Shown piece by piece: positions 56,833 to 64,000 of a stretch of DNA of 64,000 bases (the stretch's first letter is position 1; every line of letters starts with the position of its first letter). The position numbers were made by a program, and so were the translations under genes. Under the pieces are notes generated by a model that was given only the letters and a program-made list of their open reading frames with translations, searched no databases and was not told the origin of the DNA. This DNA comes from Pasteurella dagmatis (GTDB lineage Bacteria; Pseudomonadota; Gammaproteobacteria; Enterobacterales; Pasteurellaceae), in assembly GCF_900186835.1 (NCBI RefSeq), contig NZ_LT906448.1, forward strand, positions 1,347,501 to 1,411,500, given 5' to 3'.

Positions 56833-59247
56833 TTAATTCACCGCACTTTTACGTGAACTTGTACGGCTTTTTCTTGCTGTTTTCACTGCATTTACAGGAG
56901 TAAGTTTGACAAACTCAACACCTGTTGGTGGATTTTCTAATGCGATAGCTAACACTTCATCAATAGTTTCAACAGCGTGAATCACTAAGTTATTTTTCGC
57001 ATTATCTGGAATTTCTTCTAAATCCTTCACATTTTCTTTTGGAATAATCACTGTTTTAATTCCACCACGATGTGCTGCTAAAAGTTTCTCTTTCAAGCCA
57101 CCAATCGGCAACACTTTACCACGTAATGTAATCTCACCAGTCATTGCCACATCGGCTTTCACAGGGTTACCCGTCAAGCAAGACACTAATGCAGTGCACA
57201 TAGCAATACCTGCACTTGGACCATCTTTCGGTGTCGCACCTTCAGGTACATGAATGTGAATATCACGTTTTTCGTGGAAGTCAGAAGCAATACCTAATTT
57301 TTCCGATCTTGCACGCACGACTGTCATTGCTGCTTGAATAGATTCTTTCATTACATCGCCCAATGAGCCGGTATAAGTAAGTTTCCCTTTACCTAATACA
57401 GATGCAGTTTCGATAGTGAGTAAATCACCACCCACTTCTGTCCACGCAAGACCTGTGACTTCACCCACACGATTTTGCGTATCAGCACGCCCAAACTCAA
57501 AACGTTTCACGCCTAAAAACTCCTGTAAATTAGCCGCGCTTACTTTGATTGATTTTAATTTCTTATCAAGTAATAAGTTTTTCACTGCTTTACGGCAAAT
57601 TTTTGAAATTTCACGTTCAAGACTACGTACACCTGCTTCACGCGTGTAGTAACGAATAATGTCTAAAATGGCACTTTCTTCAATGACTAATTCGCCCACT
57701 TTCAAACCGTTGCGTTCCATTTGTTTTGCTAATAAATGGCGAGTCGCAATATTGAGTTTTTCATCTTCGGTATAACCAGAGAGACGAATCACTTCCATAC
57801 GGTCTAATAATGGCGCAGGAATACGCATTGAGTTTGAGGTTGCCACGAACATTACATCAGATAAATCGTAATCCACTTCTAAATAATGATCGTTAAATGT
57901 GGTATTTTGTTCAGGATCAAGCACCTCTAACAATGCAGAAGCTGGATCTCCACGCATATCCGAACTCATTTTGTCGATTTCATCAAGCAAGAATAACGGG
58001 TTTTTCACGCCCACTTTGGCCATTTTTTGAATCAATTTACCCGGCAAAGCACCGATATAGGTTTTACGATGACCACGGATTTCAGCTTCATCACGCACTC
58101 CACCTAACGCCATACGCACATATTTACGCCCTGTTGCTTGTGCGATAGATTGACCTAATGAAGTTTTACCAACCCCCGGAGGCCCAACTAAACATAGAAT
58201 CGGACCTTTAATTTGATTTAAACGTGTCTGTACCGCTAAATATTCTAAAATGCGCTCTTTCACACGCTCTAAACCGTAATGATCTGCATCAAGCACTTGT
58301 TGTGCTTTCGCTAAGTCTTTTTTCACTTTAGTGCGTTTATGCCAAGGTACTTGTACCATCCAGTCAATGTAACTACGAACGACTGTGGCTTCTGCTGACA
58401 TTGGGGACATCATTTTTAATTTTTGTAATTCAGCTTCGGCTTTTTCTCTTGCTTCTGTCGGCATTCTCGCATCTTCAATTTTTTTACGAAGTTGCTCAAT
58501 TTCATCTGCGCTGTCACCTTCGCCAAGTTCTTTTTGAATTGCCTTAATTTGCTCATTTAAGTAATAATCGCGCTGAGTTTTTTCCATTTGTTCTTTCACT
58601 CGGCCACGAATACGCTTTTCAATTTTCAACAAATCCGTTTCAGATTCCATTAAGCCAAGCAAATATTCAAAACGTGCAACAACTTGTGGAAGTTCTAACA
58701 CCTTTTGTTTGTGCTTAACCGCTACCGGCATATGCGCAGCTAGAGTGTCACTTAAACGGTCAAATTCTTCGATACGCTCTAAAGCAGAATGTACATCAGG
58801 TTGTACTTTTTTATTCAACTTCGCATATTTTTCAAACTCAGCCAACGTAGCTTTTTTCACCACTTCAAGTTCTTTATCATCACCAAATTCAGTTTCGATT
58901 AGACTAATGTTTGCTGAGAAAAACTCACCGTTATCGTCTAAATGCTCAATATTTGCGCGTTGCTGACCTTCTACCAACACTTTTACTGTGCCATCTGGCA
59001 ATTTCAATAATTGAATGATATTAGCAACAGTACCGACACTGTAAACATCATCAATAGTTGGCTCTTCTAAATCCGCTTGTTTTTGTGAAACTAGTAATAG
59101 TTGTTTACCTGCCTCCATTGCTTCATCGAGGCTGCGAATAGATTTCGGTCTACCAACGAATAATGGCATTACCATATAAGGAAATACAACGACATCACGC
59201 AATGGTAAAACTGGAATTGTCTGCTGCTGTGTTTTTTTTGCGCTCAT
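56833..59247 (-). CDS. lon: ATP-dependent protease Lon
   Basis: This 804-residue soluble AAA+ protease degrades misfolded and regulatory proteins. The N-terminal substrate domain (IPVLPLRDVVVFPYMVMPLFVGR) precedes the ATPase with Walker A GPPGVGKTSLG and FLLDEIDKMSSD. The protease domain has catalytic Ser in PKDGPSAGIA and Lys in GGLKEKLLAAHRGG. The C-terminal basic tail TARKSRTSSRKSAVN is longer than in E. coli. A sigma-32-like promoter lies upstream. It is followed in the opposite sense of transcription by nothing but gshAB. Confidence 0.97.
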   Translation of the reverse strand: MSAKKTQQQTIPVLPLRDVVVFPYMVMPLFVGRPKSIRSLDEAMEAGKQLLLVSQKQADLEEPTIDDVYSVGTVANIIQLLKLPDGTVKVLVEGQQRANIEHLDDNGEFFSANISLIETEFGDDKELEVVKKATLAEFEKYAKLNKKVQPDVHSALERIEEFDRLSDTLAAHMPVAVKHKQKVLELPQVVARFEYLLGLMESETDLLKIEKRIRGRVKEQMEKTQRDYYLNEQIKAIQKELGEGDSADEIEQLRKKIEDARMPTEAREKAEAELQKLKMMSPMSAEATVVRSYIDWMVQVPWHKRTKVKKDLAKAQQVLDADHYGLERVKERILEYLAVQTRLNQIKGPILCLVGPPGVGKTSLGQSIAQATGRKYVRMALGGVRDEAEIRGHRKTYIGALPGKLIQKMAKVGVKNPLFLLDEIDKMSSDMRGDPASALLEVLDPEQNTTFNDHYLEVDYDLSDVMFVATSNSMRIPAPLLDRMEVIRLSGYTEDEKLNIATRHLLAKQMERNGLKVGELVIEESAILDIIRYYTREAGVRSLEREISKICRKAVKNLLLDKKLKSIKVSAANLQEFLGVKRFEFGRADTQNRVGEVTGLAWTEVGGDLLTIETASVLGKGKLTYTGSLGDVMKESIQAAMTVVRARSEKLGIASDFHEKRDIHIHVPEGATPKDGPSAGIAMCTALVSCLTGNPVKADVAMTGEITLRGKVLPIGGLKEKLLAAHRGGIKTVIIPKENVKDLEEIPDNAKNNLVIHAVETIDEVLAIALENPPTGVEFVKLTPVNAVKTARKSRTSSRKSAVN

Positions 59248-59282
59248 TACGCTCTCTCTTAGTTAAAAATTGGGGTATTTTG

Positions 59283-59314
59283 CCTAATATGAGGGCAAAT
59301 AATAATAAATCAAG
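59283..59314 (-). promoter_or_regulatory. Heat-shock (sigma-32-like) promoter of lon
   Basis: On the minus strand CTTGATT is followed 12 bases later by CCCTCATAT, close to CTTGAAA and CCCCATNT. Lon is a known sigma-32 target. The spacing is one base short of the usual range. Confidence 0.5.
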
Positions 59315-59324
59315 TTGGAAAGTG

Positions 59325-59358
59325 AAAAAGTGCGGTAAAAAATGACCGCACTTTTTAT
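59325..59358. terminator. clpX terminator formed by an inverted uptake-sequence pair
   Basis: AAAAAGTGCGGT and ACCGCACTTTTT pair perfectly (12 bp) around an eight-base loop, between clpX and lon. The words are at 59328-59336 and 59345-59353. Confidence 0.9.
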
Positions 59359-59376
59359 TAGTATGACAAGAATGAA

Positions 59377-60615
59377 TTATGCTTTATACACCAATGTTGG
59401 TGCTTGTTTTTCGGTAATTGTACGCTCTTCAACAAGGACTTTTTCAAGATTCACCAAAGACGGTAAATCATACATTGTGTCTAGCAGTACCGCTTCAACA
59501 ATTGAACGTAATCCACGTGCTCCCGTTTTACGCTCTAATGCTTTTTTCGCCATTGCGATCAATGCTTCTTGCGTAAACTCTAATGCCACATCTTCTAACC
59601 CAAACAACGCTTGATATTGCTTGATCAACGCATTTTTTGGCTCAGTTAAAATTTTGACTAAAGCTTCTTCATCAAGCTCAGCCAGTGGTGCAACTACGGG
59701 TAAACGCCCAATAAACTCTGGAATTAAACCAAACTTCATTAAATCATCAGGCTCAACTTGCTCGAATAATTGGCTTAATGTCGCTTTATCTTGTTTACCT
59801 TTCACTTCCGCACTGAACCCAATGCCAGAACCCACGTGGACACGTTTTTCAATCACTTTATCTAAACCCGCAAACGCACCACCACAGATAAATAGAATTT
59901 TTGAAGTATCAACACGTAACATTTCTTGTTGCGGATGCTTGCGACCACCTTGTGGTGGAATTGATGCCACAGTGCCTTCGATTAATTTTAATAATGCTTG
60001 CTGTACACCTTCACCTGATACATCGCGTGTGATTGACGGATTTTCAGATTTACGTGTAATTTTATCGATCTCATCAATGTAGATAATGCCTTTTTCAGCA
60101 CGCTCAACATCGTAATCACAGCTTTGTACTAATTTTTGCAGGACGTTTTCAACGTCTTCTCCTACATAACCCGCTTCTGTTAACGTGGTAGCATCTGCCA
60201 TTGCGAAAGGCACATTCAACATACGTGCCATTGTTTCAGCGAGTAACGTTTTACCACTTCCCGTAGGACCGATTAATAAAATATTACTTTTACCTAATTC
60301 AACATCGATAATTTTTTTATCTGAACGCAAACGCTTGTAATGATTATAAACTGCAACCGATAACACTTTTTTAGCATAATCTTGACCAATCACATAATCA
60401 TCTAAATGCGCACGAATTTCGTGTGGTGTAGGCAGTTTTTGTTCTTCTTGCCCCTCCACTTCTGGTGTTTCTGAAACTTCTTCAGATAACAGCATATCGT
60501 GGCAAAGTTCGATACATTCATTACAAATATAACCGGAAGTGCCCGCAATTAACTTGCTCACTTCTTTTTGTTCTTTACCACAGAAAGAGCAATGTAACTC
60601 AGTGTTTTTTTCCAT
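59377..60615 (-). CDS. clpX: ATP-dependent Clp protease ATP-binding subunit ClpX
   Basis: This 412-residue unfoldase has an N-terminal zinc finger (Cys9, Cys12, Cys31, Cys34), Walker [25 protein letters not shown], the pore loop GYVGEDVE, and a GSGIGFSAE loop for docking on ClpP. It unfolds tagged substrates, including ssrA-tagged peptides, and feeds them to ClpP. It lies 16 bases after clpP in the conserved tig-clpP-clpX-lon order. Confidence 0.98.
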   Translation of the reverse strand: MEKNTELHCSFCGKEQKEVSKLIAGTSGYICNECIELCHDMLLSEEVSETPEVEGQEEQKLPTPHEIRAHLDDYVIGQDYAKKVLSVAVYNHYKRLRSDKKIIDVELGKSNILLIGPTGSGKTLLAETMARMLNVPFAMADATTLTEAGYVGEDVENVLQKLVQSCDYDVERAEKGIIYIDEIDKITRKSENPSITRDVSGEGVQQALLKLIEGTVASIPPQGGRKHPQQEMLRVDTSKILFICGGAFAGLDKVIEKRVHVGSGIGFSAEVKGKQDKATLSQLFEQVEPDDLMKFGLIPEFIGRLPVVAPLAELDEEALVKILTEPKNALIKQYQALFGLEDVALEFTQEALIAMAKKALERKTGARGLRSIVEAVLLDTMYDLPSLVNLEKVLVEERTITEKQAPTLVYKA

Positions 60616-60631
60616 TTTTAATCCTAAATTC

Positions 60632-61213
60632 TTATCGTTTCACTAACACTTCATCTACTAAACCATAGGCTTTTGCTTCTTCAGCTGACATAAAATTATC
60701 ACGATCTGTATCACGCTCAATACGTTCAATACTCTGACCTGTGTGGAAAGCCAGACGTTCATTTAAGGTTTGTTTAATTTTTAAAATTTCTTGAGCGTGA
60801 ATTTGAATATCAGATGCTTGACCACGGAAACCACCTAACGGTTGATGAATCATCACACGTGCATTTGGTAATGCAATACGCTTGCCAGCAGTACCACCCG
60901 CTAATAAAAATGCACCCATTGAGCAAGCTTGCCCAACACAAAGCGTGCGAATATCAGGTTTAATAAATTGCATTGTGTCATAGATTGCCATACCCGCAGT
61001 CACTGAGCCACCTGGTGAGTTAATATAAATATTAATATCTTTTTCTGGATCTTCTGATTCTAAAAATAATAATTGAGCGACAATTAAATTTGCCATACGG
61101 TCTTCTACTTCACCACTCAAGAAAATAACACGCTCTTTTAATAAACGTGAATAAATATCATAAGAACGCTCACCTCTTGAGGTTTGCTCTACAACCATAG
61201 GAATTACACTCAT
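60632..61213 (-). CDS. clpP: ATP-dependent Clp protease proteolytic subunit ClpP
   Basis: This 193-residue serine protease forms the double heptameric chamber. Ser98 is in [10 protein letters not shown] and His123 in MIHQPLGG; the Asp follows in the [11 protein letters not shown] region. I start at ATG 61213 because GAGGT lies six bases upstream. A TTG five codons earlier gives an unneeded MKEVN extension. A short propeptide is probably removed. It precedes clpX and follows tig after a terminator. Confidence 0.97.
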   Translation of the reverse strand: MSVIPMVVEQTSRGERSYDIYSRLLKERVIFLSGEVEDRMANLIVAQLLFLESEDPEKDINIYINSPGGSVTAGMAIYDTMQFIKPDIRTLCVGQACSMGAFLLAGGTAGKRIALPNARVMIHQPLGGFRGQASDIQIHAQEILKIKQTLNERLAFHTGQSIERIERDTDRDNFMSAEEAKAYGLVDEVLVKR

Positions 61214-61309
61214 ATTTACCTCTTTCAATCCAATTTAATAAAATTAAAGCAATTCAGTTATTCTACCTGAAAATTAGAATTTTTCTAACTTGAATATTTC
61301 TAAGTAATA

Positions 61310-61350
61310 AAAAAGTGCGGTCAAAATTGGATTTTTTTGACCGCACTTAA
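61310..61350. terminator. tig terminator formed by an inverted uptake-sequence pair
   Basis: AAGTGCGGTCAAAA (61313-61326) pairs perfectly with TTTTGACCGCACTT (61335-61348) around an eight-base loop, with an A/T-run on each side. It separates tig from clpP. Confidence 0.9.
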
Positions 61351-61381
61351 ATAAGCGCTAAATTTCAACGCAATAATTGAA

Positions 61382-62680
61382 TTATGCTTGTGGATTCATC
61401 ACTTCATCGAAAGAAGCTGCTTTTTCTGTAACTTGTGCTTTGGCAAGAACTGCATCCACAGCCTGCTCTTCTAAGACCACATTACGAATATTATTCATTA
61501 ACTCTTTGTTTTTGCTGTAATATTCAACAACTTCAGCAGGTTGCTCATAAGCAGATGCGATTTCTTCGATCATTGCTTTAGCACGAGCATCGTCAACTTT
61601 TAATTCATTAGAAGCAATAACTTCAGCTAATAATAAACCAACTTGAACACGACGTTTTGCTTGTTCTTCGAATAATTCACGTGGTAATTGAGCTGTTTGT
61701 TCTGCATTACCACCGAAACGTTGTGCTGCTTGACCACGTAATACTTCAATTTCTTGTTCTACTGCAGATGCAGGTACTTCAATTTCGTTTTGCGCTAATA
61801 AACCGTCAATAACTTGACCTTTTACTTTTGCAGTTAATGCATTTTTCAATTCACGTTGCATATTTTTACGAATTTCATTACGTAAATCATCTACAGTTTT
61901 GGTATTTGGGCCAAATTTAGCAACAAATTCATCTGTTAATTCTGGTAAAACCATTACTTCAACTTTTTTCAAGTTGATCGCAAATTTCGCTGCTTTACCT
62001 TTTAAGTTTTCAGCATGATATTCTTCTGGGAAAGTAACGTTAATATCAAATTGTTCACCTGCTTTGTGACCAACAATGCCCTCTTCAAAACCAGGGATCA
62101 TACGACCTTGACCCATAAATAATGTGAAGTCTTCCGCTTTACCACCCTCGAACTCTTCACCATCAACAGAACCTACAAAGTCGATCACCACACGATCTTC
62201 TGCTTTTGCAGCATCTGTGCTTTCAGCCCAAGTTGCTTGCTGTTTACGTAATACTTCGATCATTTTTTCGATGTCAGCATCAGTGATTTCAACAACTGGT
62301 TTCTCAACTTTGATTTGATCTAAACCTTTTAATTCAACTTCTGGATAGACTTCAAAAGTTGCAGTAAATACTAAATCTTTACCCACTTCAAATTGCTCTA
62401 CTGCGAAAGACGGACGACCTGCAAGATTTACTTTTTGTTCAATAATTACATTGAAAAAATTGCTTTGTAATAATTCGCCTAATACATCGTGACGCACTGA
62501 TGGTCCAAAACGTTTTTCAATAATGTGTGGTGGTACTTTACCTTTACGGAAACCGTCAACACGTGCAGTTTTTGCAACACGTTTTAATTCTTCACGAACT
62601 GCACCTTCAACAGCGTCAGATGGAACGGTGATTTGAACACGACGCTCAAGACCTTGAGTTGTTTCAATAGTAAATGACAT
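61382..62680 (-). CDS. tig: Trigger factor
   Basis: This 432-residue ribosome-bound chaperone and prolyl isomerase has the ribosome-docking signature [17 protein letters not shown] in the N-terminal domain and an FKBP-like domain ([49 protein letters not shown]). The C-terminal helical arms follow, ending with a short MNPQA tail. It guards nascent chains. It lies at the head of the tig-clpP-clpX-lon quality-control cluster and has strongly biased codons, as expected for an abundant protein. Confidence 0.98.
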   Translation of the reverse strand: MSFTIETTQGLERRVQITVPSDAVEGAVREELKRVAKTARVDGFRKGKVPPHIIEKRFGPSVRHDVLGELLQSNFFNVIIEQKVNLAGRPSFAVEQFEVGKDLVFTATFEVYPEVELKGLDQIKVEKPVVEITDADIEKMIEVLRKQQATWAESTDAAKAEDRVVIDFVGSVDGEEFEGGKAEDFTLFMGQGRMIPGFEEGIVGHKAGEQFDINVTFPEEYHAENLKGKAAKFAINLKKVEVMVLPELTDEFVAKFGPNTKTVDDLRNEIRKNMQRELKNALTAKVKGQVIDGLLAQNEIEVPASAVEQEIEVLRGQAAQRFGGNAEQTAQLPRELFEEQAKRRVQVGLLLAEVIASNELKVDDARAKAMIEEIASAYEQPAEVVEYYSKNKELMNNIRNVVLEEQAVDAVLAKAQVTEKAASFDEVMNPQA

Positions 62681-62841
62681 TATGTTACCTCAAAATGAAT
62701 TTGCACTCGGCGAATGCACACACCGAACACGTTAGTAAAAATTAAAGTTAAAAATAACCGAAGAATTATAGCGACATAAAACACATCAGTCGAGAAAATG
62801 CCATATAAAAAAATATATTTGTTTATTTTTTAATCTAAAAT

Positions 62842-62875
62842 AAAAAGAGGCATTCATTTACGCCTCTCTTTTTTT
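62842..62875 (-). terminator. Terminator of the LysM/BON protein gene
   Basis: AGAGGC and GCCTCT pair (extended by flanking A/T pairs) around a 10-base loop. It has a T-run on either strand. Confidence 0.8.
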
Positions 62876-62889
62876 ATTTAAACAGCAAA

Positions 62890-63333
62890 TTAAAGAGCTT
62901 TAGGTAAACGAATTTTTTGTCCTGGGAAAATTTTATCCGCATCTTTGATAACTTCTTTGTTTGCATCAACAATCGCAGTGTATTTTGCACCATTGCCATA
63001 GGTTTTTTCAGCAATTTTCCAAAGTGTGTCGCCTTTTTGAATCACATAGAACTCATCATCGCCAGCTAAGCTTTCACCGCTTTTAATCACAACTTTATCT
63101 ACGTTTACAGAAGTGATACCTTCAACGTTCCCCACCATTAATACCGCTTTTTCTAATGCGCTAGCAGACTCTGCATTGCCTTCAATAAAAGCAACGCCAT
63201 CTTCTACTTTCACGACCACATTTTCAAGACCTGGGTTGTCTTCGTTAAGGTGTTTAGTTACTGCTTCTGCTGCATCTTCTTTTTTAGAAAATAGTTTACG
63301 ACCGATTTCGCCTACAAAATCAAATAAACCCAT
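62890..63333 (-). CDS. kbp: BON and LysM domain protein Kbp (YgaU)
   Basis: This 147-residue cytoplasmic protein starts MGLFDFVGEIGRKLF. A BON domain (about 23-88, with VVVKVEDGVAFIEGNAESASALEKAVLMVGNVEGITSVNVD) is followed by a LysM domain (FYVIQKGDTLWKIAEKTYGNGAKYTAIVDANKEVIKDADKIFPGQKIRLP). The E. coli homologue binds potassium. There is no signal peptide, as in that protein. I choose the ATG with AGAGGA upstream; a longer frame adds a 12-residue non-homologous extension. Confidence 0.94.
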   Translation of the reverse strand: MGLFDFVGEIGRKLFSKKEDAAEAVTKHLNEDNPGLENVVVKVEDGVAFIEGNAESASALEKAVLMVGNVEGITSVNVDKVVIKSGESLAGDDEFYVIQKGDTLWKIAEKTYGNGAKYTAIVDANKEVIKDADKIFPGQKIRLPKAL

Positions 63334-63510
63334 AATATGTTCCTCTGTTGTTAATGAAAATCTTACCAAACATAACGGAATATATTCTCTAAGTCCACCG
63401 AGAAAGTCGAATATTTACACAAATTGAAAATTATTGCATAAATTTGACCGCACTTTGAGCAATCTACGCTACAATGCAAATTTATGCTAAAAAATAGATA
63501 GGACATTATT

Positions 63511-64000
63511 ATGCGTTGGCGTGGTCGTAGAGAAAGTACAAATGTTGAAGATCGCCGCTCGGCAGGCGGTGGTTTCGGTGGTGGTAAAAAAACGGGAATT
63601 TTAGGTTTTATTATCTTATTAATTGGCGCTTACTATGGGGTAGATTTATCCGGTTTAGTCGGCACGCCTGACTTCGGTTTACAACAATCTAATTCATTAA
63701 ATTCACAAGAAGAACAAGAGCTTAATGGCTTGTCTCGTGTGGTTCTTGCCGACACAGAAACTGTTTGGGGCAATTACTTTGCGAGCCAACAGCAACGTTA
63801 TCAACCACCAGTGATGGTGCTTTATAATGGCGTTACTCATACTGCTTGCGGTACAGGTCAATCAGCAATGGGGCCGTTTTACTGCCCGAATGATCATAAA
63901 GTCTATTTAGATCTTTCTTTTTATAGCGATATGAAACACAAGTTAGGCGCAGACGGCGAAGCGGCATTTGCTTACGTTATCGCACACGAAGTAGGACATC
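63511..64000 (+). CDS. ypfJ: YpfJ-type neutral zinc metallopeptidase, partial (3' end beyond window)
   Basis: The visible 163 residues begin MRWRGRRESTNVEDRRSAGGGFGGGKK, followed by one membrane helix (TGILGFIILLIGAYYGVDL). A periplasmic domain has DTETVWGNYFASQQQRYQPPVMVLYNGVTHTACGTGQSAMGPFYCPNDHKVYLDLSFY and ends exactly at the zinc motif HEVGH. This is the YpfJ/YPF0749 neutral zinc metallopeptidase family. AGGA lies upstream of the ATG. The family role is uncertain. An uptake sequence lies in the divergent region with kbp (63447-63455). Confidence 0.93.
   Translation, partial: MRWRGRRESTNVEDRRSAGGGFGGGKKTGILGFIILLIGAYYGVDLSGLVGTPDFGLQQSNSLNSQEEQELNGLSRVVLADTETVWGNYFASQQQRYQPPVMVLYNGVTHTACGTGQSAMGPFYCPNDHKVYLDLSFYSDMKHKLGADGEAAFAYVIAHEVGH

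Overview
The window is a stretch of chromosome from a Pasteurellaceae bacterium, most likely Haemophilus or a close relative such as Aggregatibacter. The clearest sign is the 9-base DNA uptake word AAGTGCGGT or its complement: about 38 perfect copies were found by eye, in both orientations, in coding and non-coding DNA. The sequence is AT-rich. It carries family hallmarks: a fused GshA-GshB enzyme, a His-rich ZnuA, a YidE transporter, and a gmk-rpoZ-spoT-recG block without trmH. Several neighbour pairs recall Haemophilus influenzae (gapA/fadD, tcdA/mltA, rnt/antiporter/priC, nrdD/nrdG), but as I remember that genome the blocks are joined differently here. A non-influenzae species is therefore more likely. 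No prophage, insertion sequence, CRISPR array, restriction system or toxin locus was seen.

Layout. 1-6.1 kb: a leftward operon gmk, rpoZ, spoT, recG and ubiC (cut by the window edge), then msrB. 6.1-9.7 kb: gapA with a CRP/FNR-type site, a 43-residue entericidin-like lipoprotein, and a long-chain acyl-CoA ligase. 9.7-12.8 kb (leftward): znuA, tcdA, mltA. 13.0-16.9 kb: initiator tRNA, mpl and fbp (divergent, fbp with a good CRP site), an unknown secreted protein, and a Gly-Cys-Leu tRNA operon. 17.1-24.9 kb: metB of the Firmicutes MetI type, trxA, an unknown membrane protein, yicG-proA, lysC, purA. 25-29.4 kb: an anaerobic block with a triheme peroxidase and nrdD-nrdG, carrying FNR-like and NrdR sites. 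29.4-32.2 kb (leftward): ppiB, a periplasmic ppiA paralogue, an unknown secreted protein, a YjjV-type TatD nuclease, and a small membrane protein. 32.3-45.8 kb: cysS, yidE, an SbmA/YddA-type ABC transporter, an unknown lipoprotein, a phosphohexomutase, a very large membrane protein with a GDYxxLxY domain, gloA, rnt, a Na+/H+ antiporter-family protein and priC. 45.9-63.3 kb is almost entirely leftward: mfd, a 65-residue protein, tmcA, a lipoprotein, ybeY-phoH, gshAB, lon, clpX, clpP, tig and kbp. The last gene, ypfJ-like, runs off the right edge.

Functionally the window is core: nucleotide and amino-acid metabolism, the stringent response, protein quality control (Tig, ClpXP, Lon, PpiA/B), DNA repair and restart (RecG, Mfd, PriC), RNA maturation (Rnt, YbeY, TmcA, TcdA), redox defence (MsrB, TrxA, GshAB, GloA, peroxidase) and anaerobic growth. 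No spectacular new system was found. The best leads are the unknown envelope proteins (two lipoproteins that look like distant relatives, and the 831-residue GDYxxLxY protein), a G9 tract inside ppiB, the foreign-looking metB beside a tRNA cluster, and inverted uptake-sequence pairs that double as terminators.
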